Source of the DNA: Cytophagales bacterium | Lineage (GTDB): Bacteria > Bacteroidota > Bacteroidia > Cytophagales > Microscillaceae | Assembly: GCA_004293905.1 (NCBI GenBank) | Contig: RDZE01000014.1 | Location: forward strand, 1-64,000 | Direction: 5' to 3' | Length of the DNA stretch: 64,000 bases | Shown: positions 52,087 through 62,500 of the stretch, piece after piece | Numbering within the stretch: position 1 is the first letter of the stretch | Layout of the letters: every line of letters starts with the position of its first letter | Notes under the pieces: generated by a model | Seen by the model: the letters and a program-made list of their open reading frames with translations, nothing else | Databases searched by the model: none | Told to the model about the DNA's origin: nothing | Translations under genes and position numbers: made by a program

Positions 52087-54556
52087 TTTTATTTTGTTTT
52101 CTGAAATGTATAAATAGAATAATGACCATTCCGCCAAATAATAAAATGGAGGCAGCCAAATCAATTTGACTTCCCAAGTAGTATGATTTAGGCTCAAATC
52201 GGAAAGTAATTTGGTGTTTTCCAGCGGGAACAGTTATGGCTCTTAGTACGTAGTTGGCGCGAAAATGTTCGACTGGTGTTCCGTCTATGTAGGCTTGCCA
52301 ACCCAGCCCTTGGTTGTAGTAAATCTCTGAGAAAATGGCTAACTGTGTAGTTTGGGCATTGCTTTCATATTTTAATTCATCGGGGGCATAACTCACCAAA
52401 CGAATGGTTGCTTTTTCATCTTTTTTAAGAGTTAAATTTTTGAGTTGTGCGGCATAGCGTTGGTCTATGAAGGCTTCTTTTTTAGGGTCAAATTTACTAA
52501 TGGCTTTCATTTCGGCGTCAGCATTGGGTACTATAGTATATTTTTCCACAAACCAAGCATTGCCAGTCGCATTAGGGTTGCGCTGTGCGGCTCCTTTTTG
52601 TATAAAATATTTGGTATTGAGCATATCCAAAACTGCTACATTTTGTTTGGCTATTTGGAACTCTATCAGTTCATTAAAACGGCGTAGTTTGGCACCGTGA
52701 TAACCACCTATAGATTTATGATGAATAGACGTAGTCGCATCGTTGAAAGTACTCAAATCTAAATTAATAACTCTATAATGAGGGTCTTTGTCTTCTTTGA
52801 TAGTAATATCGGCAGGAGTTTGTTCAAATTTTTCCTTGTATTGACTTCTTGTAATAAAATTGTCATTATTCAGATAACGTCTATCAATCAGCCAAAGGTC
52901 AGCCAAAACCAAAACTATCAGCACTGCCATGCTCCAAGTAGTAGCCAATCGGCGTGTAGCATAAGCCCATAATACTCCTACTGCTCCCAATACAAAGAAG
53001 AACGAACGCCAAGCATCAGCCTGCATCAACCATGCTCTATCGGCAAGCAAAGCACGCATAACTTTTTGCGCAAAATCTTCGCTTTGAGAAGCATTTAACA
53101 AGAACTCTTGGTAGCTTTTATCCCCTTCTCCAGAAAAACTCATCATTCCGCTACCTATTACAGCCATAAAGAGTAAAAATGCACCTAAAGCACCTCCTAC
53201 ATAGTAGATAGATTTGAGCGTGTTTTGTTGTAGTTGCAAGGTAGCAACATCGGGTTTAGTATTGTTTATAGCAAAAATTTCCATCAATCGTTGCAAAGTA
53301 AGTGCCGCCATTAGGACTGTAAAAATTTGAATCACACAGAGAATCATCGTAACAGCTCTGAATTTATTGTATAGTGGCACATAATCAAAGAAGAAGTCAT
53401 TGAAGAGGGCAAAATTACTTCCCCAAGCCAGCATTACAAACAATATGACCACAGAAAGTAGCCACCATTTGAGCGTATCGCGTATGATAACCAACCCTAA
53501 GAAAAATAAAAAACAGATAATTGCCCCTAAATAAGCAGGTCCTAAGGTAAAAGGCTGACTGCCCCAATAGAGTGGTAACTGAGCAATGACGCTTTCTGCC
53601 GTTTCTTCGGGTACTCCATTGGATACCAATGTTTTATATATCTTAGAACTTTTCGTAAGTTTTCCGCCCGAAGTACCTCCATAATAGTTAGGTATCAAAA
53701 AAGTAAAGGTTTCATTCATGCCATAACTCCATTGAAAAGCATAATCTCTGTCTAAACCACCTGTGGACTGATTGTTGGTAGTAAGTTCTGATTTACCTCT
53801 TATGGTTTGCCCCTGAAATTCATAAGTAGTCCATAAGCGCGAAGTATGAGTGGCAATGCTAAGTGCCCCTGTAATTCCTAATACAGCAGAAGCATAAGCA
53901 AAATTTTTCCATTTTTTTTCTTTAATAGTAATAACTATTTCGTAGATGATATATAAAAAGAGAGCTAACAACGCATAATAAGTAATCTGCATGTGATTCG
54001 CATAGAGGTGTATAGCCGAGAAAAAGCCCGCTAAAACAGCTCCAAGCGCATACTTACCACTTCTATAAGTATAAATAACAGAGGCAATAAAAGGTGGCGC
54101 GAAACCAATGGCTAAGGCTTTGGAAGTATGCCCTGCTTCAATACTAATAATATTATAAGAAGAAAATGCAAAAGCTATAGCCCCTAATACTGAAATACCA
54201 ATATCGAAGCCCAAAATAATCATCATCAAATAAAAACCCATCAAATAAACCCATATCACATTGGCAGGCGAAGGCAACCAATAACTCACAACCCTACCAA
54301 CCTGCACCGACCAACTGTAAGGGTAATCCATGTAAATCATATAAGCAGGCATACCCGCAAACATGCTATTTGTCCAAAGTGCTTTCTTTTGTGTGTCTTT
54401 TTCATAGTTTTTCAGTTCTTGTGCCGCACCGCTGGCTTGAATAATATCGGTTTGCGCTAATGTTTTACCTTCTAAAATAGGTAAAACATATAGAAAACTC
54501 AATACAACAAAACCTAACACTACCCAAATATGAGGTAAAAGATGTCTATAATTCAT
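52049..54556 (-). CDS. YfhO family membrane protein
   Basis: 835 residues. A GT-C-like membrane part of about a dozen helices begins after MNYRHLLPHIWVVLGFVVLS; an early soluble loop holds ETAESVIAQLPLYWG. A periplasmic domain (residues 560-790) includes YHGAKLRRFNELIEFQIA and ends with NYVLRAITVPAGKHQITFRF, the conserved end of YfhO proteins, followed by a last membrane helix. Related proteins glycosylate cell-surface polymers. No other sugar genes are adjacent. The last 38 bp overlap the nuclease gene. Confidence 0.85.
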   Translation of the reverse strand: MNYRHLLPHIWVVLGFVVLSFLYVLPILEGKTLAQTDIIQASGAAQELKNYEKDTQKKALWTNSMFAGMPAYMIYMDYPYSWSVQVGRVVSYWLPSPANVIWVYLMGFYLMMIILGFDIGISVLGAIAFAFSSYNIISIEAGHTSKALAIGFAPPFIASVIYTYRSGKYALGAVLAGFFSAIHLYANHMQITYYALLALFLYIIYEIVITIKEKKWKNFAYASAVLGITGALSIATHTSRLWTTYEFQGQTIRGKSELTTNNQSTGGLDRDYAFQWSYGMNETFTFLIPNYYGGTSGGKLTKSSKIYKTLVSNGVPEETAESVIAQLPLYWGSQPFTLGPAYLGAIICFLFFLGLVIIRDTLKWWLLSVVILFVMLAWGSNFALFNDFFFDYVPLYNKFRAVTMILCVIQIFTVLMAALTLQRLMEIFAINNTKPDVATLQLQQNTLKSIYYVGGALGAFLLFMAVIGSGMMSFSGEGDKSYQEFLLNASQSEDFAQKVMRALLADRAWLMQADAWRSFFFVLGAVGVLWAYATRRLATTWSMAVLIVLVLADLWLIDRRYLNNDNFITRSQYKEKFEQTPADITIKEDKDPHYRVINLDLSTFNDATTSIHHKSIGGYHGAKLRRFNELIEFQIAKQNVAVLDMLNTKYFIQKGAAQRNPNATGNAWFVEKYTIVPNADAEMKAISKFDPKKEAFIDQRYAAQLKNLTLKKDEKATIRLVSYAPDELKYESNAQTTQLAIFSEIYYNQGLGWQAYIDGTPVEHFRANYVLRAITVPAGKHQITFRFEPKSYYLGSQIDLAASILLFGGMVIILFIHFRKQNKNDESQSTKTQST

Positions 54557-54657
54557 AAATCGTTTATATTTTTATCAAAAAGCAAAGAAAACCTTTTTTT
54601 ATAAAAAAAACTTTAATTTTGTGAAAAATTATTACATTTCAAAAAATCTAAAATTAC

Positions 54658-55146
54658 ATGAAAAAAATACTATATTACATTGCTTTTGCAATTTTATTCG
54701 CAGCACAAGCCTGTAGCAGTCAAAGTAATAGCGAACTCAATCAAACCTTGAAAAAAGAACATGAATTACTCCTCCGCGAACACGACCAAGTAGAGCAAGA
54801 ACACAAAGCATTGGAAGTTGAATTTACGGAAATGGATCAAGAATTTGCTACTCTGAAAACAAATGATAGTATCAAAGATATCTATCGTCAATTAGCTGAA
54901 GAACACAACGAAACACTCAAAAAACATTCAGAGCTGATAAAATCAGTTGACCAAATGTTGGCAGAACATACAAAACTATTGAACGAACACCATTCTGGTG
55001 GTGTTAATGATGCAGACATGAAAACCAGACACGATAAAATTGTTGGCGAACACAAAGATTTTGTAAAAAAACACAAACAAATACTCAGTAAGCAAAAACT
55101 CTATGAAGAAGAGCATCAAACACTGATGAAAAAATTAAAAAAATAA
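54658..55146 (+). CDS. Histidine-heptad coiled-coil lipoprotein
   Basis: 162 residues. Lipoprotein signal peptide with lipobox QAC (cysteine 19). The whole mature part is predicted alpha-helical and carries about twelve histidines, mostly in E-H or K-H pairs seven residues apart (KEHELLLREHDQVEQEHKALE; EEHNETLKKHSEL; AEHTKLLNEHH; RHDKIVGEHKDFVKKH). A heptad with a recurrent histidine suggests a parallel coiled coil with a metal- or pH-sensitive stripe, but this is inference. I do not recognise a family. Confidence 0.7.
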   Translation: MKKILYYIAFAILFAAQACSSQSNSELNQTLKKEHELLLREHDQVEQEHKALEVEFTEMDQEFATLKTNDSIKDIYRQLAEEHNETLKKHSELIKSVDQMLAEHTKLLNEHHSGGVNDADMKTRHDKIVGEHKDFVKKHKQILSKQKLYEEEHQTLMKKLKK

Positions 55147-55157
55147 TGCGTAAATTT

Positions 55158-55185
55158 GGGAAAGTGAGTTTCATTTTCCCTTTTT
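55158..55185 (+). terminator. Terminator after the histidine-heptad gene
   Basis: GGGAAAGTGA (55158-55167) pairs with TCATTTTCCC (55171-55180; one G-T pair) around a tight 3-base loop, followed by five T residues. Confidence 0.65.
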
Positions 55186-55191
55186 CACACA

Positions 55192-56052
55192 ATGAAAACG
55201 TTGATTCTATTATTTAGGCGAAAACTGCCTTGGCTCTGCTCTATTTTTTTATTTTACCTTTTTCTCCCTTGTACTTTTGCCCAAGAAAATTGGAAACCTC
55301 GCATCATCGCCACACAATCTAACCAAACGGGCGAAGTTAGTTTTTATATACAAAACCTCAATGCTACAGATTGCCAATGCGAAATAACCCTCCTCAACTC
55401 TGAAATTTTAACAGAACCTCTTATCACCAAAGATTATTATTTTATTATTCCCCCAGCCACTGAAAGACAATTAGTACTGACTTTTTTTATCAAAGAACCT
55501 CAAAAATATAACCTCACCTACAGCCATAAATGCTTAGTAGGCAACCCCGAAAAAGTACAGCCCGATAATTTTGTATATATGTTTCCTTTTCCTGAAGGTA
55601 AAAAACACCTACTTACACAGGGTTACTTTGGTAGGTATTCGCACCAAAACGAACACGCCTTGGATTTTAAAATGCGAAAAGGTTCAGAAGTTGTTGCGGC
55701 AAGAGGTGGTCTAATTATAGGGGTAAAAGAAGACTCCGAAAAAGGGGGGGGCTCAATAGAATATAGTGATGATGCTAATTTTATAGAAATTTTGCATGCC
55801 GATGGCACTATAGCTACTTATTTGCATCTCAATACGAAAGGAAGTTTAGTGGAGATAGGAGATACCGTAGCGCAGGGGCAACTGATAGGTTATAGTGGTA
55901 ATACGGGTTGGTCTACTGCACCTCACCTACATTTTGTGGTCAATAAACCTATTAAGATGAGTTTTGAAAGTGTGGCTACTACTTTTTATGGAAAAAATCA
56001 GGTACATAGTAAACTACGAACTTGGCGATGGTATCAATCTATATTGCGATAA
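55192..56052 (+). CDS. M23 family metallopeptidase
   Basis: 286 residues. Signal peptide ending in FAQE, then a beta-sandwich N-terminal region with CQC and a C-terminal lysostaphin-like M23 domain: HQNEHALDFKMRKGS (zinc ligands H and D), GDTVAQGQLIGYSGNTGWST and the final APHLHFVV. It should cut peptide cross-links in peptidoglycan, or bind the wall. A run of eight G residues (55744-55751) lies in the domain without breaking the frame. It converges with the LysM gene, with one base between. Confidence 0.92.
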   Translation: MKTLILLFRRKLPWLCSIFLFYLFLPCTFAQENWKPRIIATQSNQTGEVSFYIQNLNATDCQCEITLLNSEILTEPLITKDYYFIIPPATERQLVLTFFIKEPQKYNLTYSHKCLVGNPEKVQPDNFVYMFPFPEGKKHLLTQGYFGRYSHQNEHALDFKMRKGSEVVAARGGLIIGVKEDSEKGGGSIEYSDDANFIEILHADGTIATYLHLNTKGSLVEIGDTVAQGQLIGYSGNTGWSTAPHLHFVVNKPIKMSFESVATTFYGKNQVHSKLRTWRWYQSILR

Positions 56053-56053
56053 A

Positions 56054-57556
56054 TTACTTACCGTTTTTCATAAGTTTTACCTTAGATTGACGCTGTTTGT
56101 GTTTTTCAAAAAATAGGTGTTTTCCCTCCGCAGTTTTATACGTTTGTGCAGAAACGAAAATATTAAGTATTTGCCCCTCTCTTATAAAATCGCTCGTGAG
56201 ATGATTCCATTGGTAAAGTTCTGAAATAGTAATGCTGTAGTTTCTTGCAATACCACTAAGGGTTTCGCCTCTACTAACAGTATGTTTTATATAGTTGGTA
56301 TTACTAACATCTATATTTGAAACAACCAAAGTCTGCCCAGGATAAATAGCATCACTGCTCAAACCATTCCAAGTTTTGAGTTCATCGAGTTTAATACTAT
56401 ACTTACGCGCTATCTGATAAAGATTATCTCCCGACTTCACAGTGTGTATTTTGGGTGCAGTTCTTTCTTCCACCTTTATAGTTTGCATGTTAACCGTTAC
56501 GGCATTGTCCTGCCCTATCGTTTGGTGTTCCCCCGAAGGGTCTACCACAGTTACATTATCAAAAATACTTTTATTCGTTGTAGTATTATTTGTGGTATTA
56601 TGAATCACATTGCCTGTATTGTTATTATTTTGTTGCTGATTACTCCAATCATCTTGTTTTTTTATTTCCTCTATCAATTCATCTTCTTTGATTGGCAATA
56701 ACACAGGGTATGTTTTATCATTAGGTACTTTGGGCTGTTTTAGCCATTTATTACATTCTTTCAATTCATCTATTGACATTCTGGTTTCATTGGCTATATC
56801 TCCCAAAGTTTTGTTTGCGCCTTTTTCATACTTGATGAGTCTTGTCTTTATATTATGGGGATTATTTTTATTAATTTCCTCAAAAGCCAATTTATAGATG
56901 ATAAATTCCTTGATTTTATCGTGCGAGCTTTCATTGATTTCTAATTGTTGCACACCATAATAGAGTTGTGTATCTTTATAAAAATCTTTAACATATTCTG
57001 TCGTATTTTTGATTCCTAATTGTAACCCTACCAAACTAATAGCCCAATTTTTAAATAACAATTGATTTTTTTGAATATATTTAATCGCAGATTGTGTAGC
57101 CGTAATTACGTTAAGACGTTCATCTATCTCTTTAGTAACTTTGAGATTGAGTTCTTGGCGTGCAAATTCGGCTCTAAAAGACCAAAAACCTGCTTGCGAT
57201 TCTAAATTATTAGGATCTAAATTCAATTTTTGAAGTGCTAAATAGCTAAAATCCAATGGAATATTGGCTTTTTTGAGCTCTTCTATAATAGTGGCTTGGT
57301 AAGTATTGAGATATGTTGTATTTTGTTGAGCAAAAGATTGACTTTGCAAAATATTATTAAGGTGTACTTGTATTTGCTGCCTTAATGTATTTGTGAGTTT
57401 GAGTTTCAAACTTCCCAAAGAAAGAGTGATAGGTATTTCAGCAATATAAAGCCTGAAATGTGCATAACCTAAATTAGGCACACAACAAAAAAATAATATG
57501 ATAGAGGCATATAACAGTACTAAACTGCTTTTGCGTCGAACAGTGGGTGGTGTCAT
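56054..57556 (-). CDS. LysM protein with decayed MltD-like transglycosylase domain
   Basis: 500 residues. After a signal-like hydrophobic start, residues about 75-190 show the layout of a MltD-type lytic transglycosylase: DFSYLALQKLNLDP, GFWSFRAEFARQELNLKV, EIDERLNVITATQSAIKYI and WAISLVGLQLGI. But the catalytic glutamate of the usual YLALxES is replaced by QK, and the AAYNxG motif is lost. Two good LysM repeats follow (HTVKSGDNLYQIARKYSI and HTVSRGETLSGIARNYSI), plus a weaker one earlier (KTLGDIANETRMSIDELKE). It should bind peptidoglycan without cutting it. Confidence 0.75.
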   Translation of the reverse strand: MTPPTVRRKSSLVLLYASIILFFCCVPNLGYAHFRLYIAEIPITLSLGSLKLKLTNTLRQQIQVHLNNILQSQSFAQQNTTYLNTYQATIIEELKKANIPLDFSYLALQKLNLDPNNLESQAGFWSFRAEFARQELNLKVTKEIDERLNVITATQSAIKYIQKNQLLFKNWAISLVGLQLGIKNTTEYVKDFYKDTQLYYGVQQLEINESSHDKIKEFIIYKLAFEEINKNNPHNIKTRLIKYEKGANKTLGDIANETRMSIDELKECNKWLKQPKVPNDKTYPVLLPIKEDELIEEIKKQDDWSNQQQNNNNTGNVIHNTTNNTTTNKSIFDNVTVVDPSGEHQTIGQDNAVTVNMQTIKVEERTAPKIHTVKSGDNLYQIARKYSIKLDELKTWNGLSSDAIYPGQTLVVSNIDVSNTNYIKHTVSRGETLSGIARNYSITISELYQWNHLTSDFIREGQILNIFVSAQTYKTAEGKHLFFEKHKQRQSKVKLMKNGK

Positions 57557-57657
57557 TGGTGTTTTATGTAGTATCTTTTTTGTTACTGCAAAATAAAATA
57601 AATTATCTGAAAAACTAAAATTATTATCTGAAAATTATTATTATTTTTATTTATTTC

Positions 57658-58302
57658 TTACAACTTTCTTACAAGCATTAAGCCATCTCTGATGGTAAGT
57701 ATCACATTTTCAACGCGATAATCTTGGTTTACTTTTTCATTAAATTTTCGTATTGCTTCTGTATCTTCATCTTTTTTTTGAGTGTCAATCACTTTGCCAT
57801 ACCACAATACATTGTCAACTAATATAAACCCTCCCGGTTTTATGCGTTCAAATACTTGGTCATAATAGAAACTGTAGTTCTTTTTGTCGGCATCTATAAA
57901 AACTAAATCGAACTTTTCATCAAGTGTTGGTACAATGTCAACGGCATTACCTACCAAATATTTTATTTGTGTAGCATATTTAGATTTTGCAAAATAGCCT
58001 TTCACCCGTGTTTCTAATTCTTCATTCTTGTCAATTGTATAAATTACTCCTTCTGCGCGTAACCCTTCAGCTAAGCAAAGTGTGGAATAACCTGTATAAG
58101 TGCCTATTTCAAGAATTGTTTGTGGGCGTATCATTTGCGAAAGCATTGCTAAAAATCTACCTTGTGTTTGCCCCGAAAGCATTTGTGGGCGCAGCACCTC
58201 TAAATGTGTTTCTCTGTAGATAGTATGCAAAAGTGCATTGTCTTTGCTTGTATGTTGTTCTGCATATTGTTCTATCAATGGATTAATCATCATAATATTC
58301 AT
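57658..58302 (-). CDS. Class I SAM O-methyltransferase
   Basis: 214 residues of the caffeoyl-CoA/catechol O-methyltransferase-like group. SAM-binding ILEIGTYTGYSTLCLAEGL, IYTIDKNEE, the metal and substrate loop FDLVFIDADKKNYSFYYD and VDNVLWYGKV are all in order. Alternative starts exist at codons 4 and 5 (MMINPLIEQY). The substrate is unknown; relatives act on catechols, tRNA or other phenolics. Confidence 0.92.
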   Translation of the reverse strand: MNIMMINPLIEQYAEQHTSKDNALLHTIYRETHLEVLRPQMLSGQTQGRFLAMLSQMIRPQTILEIGTYTGYSTLCLAEGLRAEGVIYTIDKNEELETRVKGYFAKSKYATQIKYLVGNAVDIVPTLDEKFDLVFIDADKKNYSFYYDQVFERIKPGGFILVDNVLWYGKVIDTQKKDEDTEAIRKFNEKVNQDYRVENVILTIRDGLMLVRKL

Positions 58303-58346
58303 ATTTTTTTTATAATTTTACCGAATATATATAATTACTTGCAAAA

Positions 58347-59501
58347 ATGATAAGTTTCTGGGAAAAACATTCTTTACTTCAATATGATTGCATTGTCATT
58401 GGCAACGGTATGACAGGGCTTTCAGTAGCAGCTTCTATCAAAGAAAAATACCCTAATAGTAAAGTACTTATTCTTGAAAAAGGGTTGCTTCCAACAGGTG
58501 CTAGTACAAAAAATGCGGGTTTCGCTTGCTTCGGAAGCCCCACAGAAATATTAGCAGATATCCAACACATGGGGGAACAATCGGCACTACAACTCATAGA
58601 AAAGAGAAAAAAAGGGTTGGAAAGACTCAAGATGCGCTTAGGTGAAAAAAAAATTAATGCTCGCTATCATGGTGGATTCGAATTATTGAATAAAGAAAAA
58701 CAACTCAACAAAGACCAAATAGACTACCTTAATGAATTGCTGATGCCTGTTTTTAAAGATAGGGTCTTCCGACAGTACGACCATCTTATTAGGGAGTTTG
58801 GCTTTAACCAAGATTATATACAACAACTCATTTACAATCCTTTTGAATATCAGATAGATACAGGCAAGATGGTGAAAAGTTTGATGGAATATGTGCAAAT
58901 GAAAAAAGTGAAAATCATTACAGGCGCAGAAGTAAAACACTGGGAAGAAGATGATTCAGGTGCTTTTAAAGTACATGTAGAAGGTGGCATACACGAAAAA
59001 TTAGTCTTCCAAACTGAAAAAATAGCACTTTGTACCAATGCGTTTTCAAGACACTTCTTTCCAGAGTGGGACATCAACCCAGGCAGAGGGCATGTATTAG
59101 TAACAGCCCCTATCCCTGCACTAAAATTTAAGGGTGCATTTCACTTCGATGAAGGATTCTATTATTTTCGCAATTATAAAAAACGCATCATCTTTGGAGG
59201 TGGGCGAAATCTTGACTTTGCGACTGAAAATACTACTTCTTTTGATAAAAATCCACAAATTGTCAAAGATTTGAAACATAAGTTACAACATATTATACTT
59301 AATAACAAAATAACACCTGTCGTTGAAGATATTTGGACAGGTATTATGGCATTTGGCTCTTACGACAAAAATCCAATCGTCAAAGAAATAGGGCGTAATA
59401 CTGTAGCAGGGGTACGACTTAATGGTATGGGTGTAGCTATTAGTAGCGTGTTAGGCGATGAAATAGCTGCTTTATTATACAATACAAAAAGTCCTTCGTA
59501 A
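58347..59501 (+). CDS. FAD-dependent oxidoreductase (DAO family)
   Basis: 384 residues. The dinucleotide site CIVIGNGMTGLSVAASI is followed by LILEKGLLPTGASTKNAGFAC, the FAD-ribose and active loop of glycine oxidase/D-amino-acid oxidase-like proteins. Later come the FGGGRN motif and the C-terminal NGMGVAISSVLGDEIA block that closes FAD binding. It should oxidise an amine or imino acid, or act as a tRNA-modification type oxidase; the substrate cannot be told. It converges with actB through a bidirectional terminator. Confidence 0.9.
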   Translation: MISFWEKHSLLQYDCIVIGNGMTGLSVAASIKEKYPNSKVLILEKGLLPTGASTKNAGFACFGSPTEILADIQHMGEQSALQLIEKRKKGLERLKMRLGEKKINARYHGGFELLNKEKQLNKDQIDYLNELLMPVFKDRVFRQYDHLIREFGFNQDYIQQLIYNPFEYQIDTGKMVKSLMEYVQMKKVKIITGAEVKHWEEDDSGAFKVHVEGGIHEKLVFQTEKIALCTNAFSRHFFPEWDINPGRGHVLVTAPIPALKFKGAFHFDEGFYYFRNYKKRIIFGGGRNLDFATENTTSFDKNPQIVKDLKHKLQHIILNNKITPVVEDIWTGIMAFGSYDKNPIVKEIGRNTVAGVRLNGMGVAISSVLGDEIAALLYNTKSPS

Positions 59502-59524
59502 AACTATTTACAAAGGACTTTTAA
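59487..59524. terminator. Bidirectional terminator between FAD oxidase and actB
   Basis: AAAAGTCCTT (59487-59496) and AAGGACTTTT (59513-59522) form a perfect 10-bp stem around a 16-base loop. The 5' arm overlaps the last codons of the oxidase gene; A and T runs on either side could serve both strands. Confidence 0.7.
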
Positions 59525-59543
59525 GGAAAGAGTGGGAGAAAAA

Positions 59544-62500
59544 TTACGCTTTTTTCTCTTCTTCTTTTACATCTTTATTTCTGATTTTTGTTAAATAAGC
59601 AATTTGAGGACGCACATTGATTTCTTCCAATACATGGAAAGCGCGTTTTTCAGTAATGGAGTAGCGCGTTTCATCTTTTGCACCGTGCTCACCTTTTACT
59701 TTTTCTTCTTTGATACCCAATGTTTTTGCTATTTTGCTACCAGTATCATTCATATCACCAAAAGTGATTGCTTCGGTAGGGCATACTTCGGCGCAAGCTG
59801 TAACGATTTCACCATCGTTAATTTTGCGTTTCTCTTTTTTAGCATTAAGTTTCCCTACTTGGATACGTTGTACGCAAAGTGTACATTTCTCCATTACACC
59901 TCTTGAACGAACAGTAACATCAGGGTTTAGTACCATACGCCCTAAGTCTGAGGTTTGTGCAAAATTAACAGCGGTAAAGCGATCATCTTCTGCATAATGG
60001 AACCAATTGAAGCGACGTACTTTATAAGGACAGTTATTAGCACAATAACGTGTACCAATACAACGGTTATAAGCCATTTGGTTCAAACCTTCTGTACTGT
60101 GCGTAGTTGCTAATACAGGGCAAACAGTTTCGCAAGGCGCATTATTACAGTGTTGGCACATCATAGGTTGGAAAACAACTTCAGGATTTTCGCCTGCTAT
60201 TTCCATTGCTTTGTATCCACTTGGGCTTTTATCTTCTAAATTTGCATCAGTGCTGTAGTATCTATCAATACGAATCCAATGCATTTCACGCCCTGTTCTT
60301 ACTTCTTTTTTGCCTACTACTGGAATATTATTTTCAGCTTGGCAGGCAATAGTACAAGCACCGCAACCAATACAACTGTTAAGGTCTATTACCATACCCC
60401 AAGAGTGATTTGGGTATTTATGTCCGTGCCATAAAGATATTTCTGTAGGTTTTTTCACGCCTGCGGAGGTGTGTATTTCTACAGCATATTTTTCTAATAC
60501 TTCGTCAAAGTTAGTTTGGTATTCTTTCAAAGAAGTTTCTTGCACTATTTTACGCCCCATAATAGTATGTTGGGTTTGGGTTTGTGCTAACTCTTCTTTA
60601 TTGCCTGTGGCAGTAATTGTAACACCACCGCCTACATAACTAAGCGTATCATTTTGGTACGACAATAAGTTATATACATTTTTACCAACTACGGGTAGTG
60701 CTTCATTTTTGGTATTTCTTCCATACCCTAAGGCGATGGAGATGGTTTGAGCGGCTTGCCCTGGTTGTATGAGTGTGGGCAATTCTACTGTACCTTTGCC
60801 TTTCACATCTACTTTTATGATATCGCCTTGTGCTATTTTGAGGTCATTTGCTGTTTTTTGCGAAATGGCTACATAATTATCCCAAGTTGCTTTTGAAATA
60901 GGGTCAGGCATTTCTTGTAACCAAGGGTTACCTGCGTCATACCCTGCACCAATGGCAATTTTCTCGTAAAATACAACTTCAATTTCATTACTTGCTTTGT
61001 AAGTAGATGCAATCGCATTGAGTGCTGTATTTATATCTGCAACTTCTGCAGTTTGTGTTTTGTCTTCTTTAGTTTCTTTCTTCGCTACTACTACAGTGTC
61101 TTTTTTCGTTTCTTCAGTAGCAGCAACAGAAGCCATACCTGATTCAAAAATACCATCGTGCAAGCAACGAGTCCAGAATGATTCGAAGTCTTTTGCCTTA
61201 TTTTGTTTTTTGAATAAATTAGTATTCCAATATTTTCTGATAAAGCTATAGAAATCTCCTTCTATACCTGCCCATTTCATGAGGCTTTCTTGTGCTTGAC
61301 GTGTTTTAAATAGAGGTGTGATGGTAGGTTGTGCCAAACTATAAAAACCAGTTTTAGGTTCAGCATCATTCCAAGCCTCTAAATAGTGATGGTCTGCGCA
61401 AACATAGTCGCAAAGTTCAGCGGTTTCGTTCGGGCGAGTAGCAAGGGCTATTTTAGTACCTACTTTGCTAAGAGCTTCAGATAGCTTTTTGCCATCAGGA
61501 TGGTTATATATAGGATTGACACGATAGAATATAACTACATCTATGCTTCCATTGGCAACATCAGCGATGAAGTTTTTCATATCGCCATCTTTTCCTTGTT
61601 GAAGTTTTGAGGCTACGTTAGTATCTATAGTTTTGCCATAGTTTTCGAGTACATTATTAATGGCATTGATTACCAATTGCACATTGACATCATTAGAGGC
61701 ACTTATTACCAAAGATTTTCCTTTAGCTTTTTTCAAATCAGCTACGGCTTTGTCAAGTAGCTCATTCAATTTTTCGTCAGCTACTTTGCCTGAGCCTGTT
61801 AGTTTTTCATAAAGTGCTTTGATGGCTAAGGCTTCTGCTGAAGGTTTTAGGGGGTGGCGATAGTCAGCATTGGCACCTGTAAGCGAAAGACGAGTTTCAA
61901 ATTGATAATGTCTTGACATTTTTTTGTTCTCATTGCTTACTTTACGAGTTTGCGCATATTGGCGTGCAAACTCCGTAGGAGCTACCCATGTGCCTAAGAA
62001 ATCGGCAGAAAAACTTACGATTACTTCTGCTTTGCTGAAGTCGTAAGTAGGCATCATATATTTACCAAAAGTTTGTTCGTTAGCTTTTAGCATACCACTT
62101 ACAGAGTAGGCATCGTAACGAATTACTTTAGTGTTTTCATATTTTTCTACAAACTTGCCCAATAGTTCATTAGTAGAAGGGCTAATGATACTGTGAGTAA
62201 TGATTCTTATGTTTTTAGCGTTGGCGAGTTTGTCTTTTATTTTAGCATCTATAGCCTCTACTTTCTTTTTGTAGTCTTCTTCTTCTTGAGCGTTAGTAGG
62301 CATTACTAAGGCTTTATTTTTTTCTACAAAAGTTTTGTATCTTGTTCCATCGTAAAGATTGAGTACGGAGGCTTGCGCTCTCACACTTGTTCCTCCTTTG
62401 GTAATAGAAGAAAGTTTATTTCCTTCTATTTTGATAGGACGTCCTTCGCGTGTTTTTACTAAGATACTGGCGTATTCCTGCCCTTCGAAATAAGTAGAAG

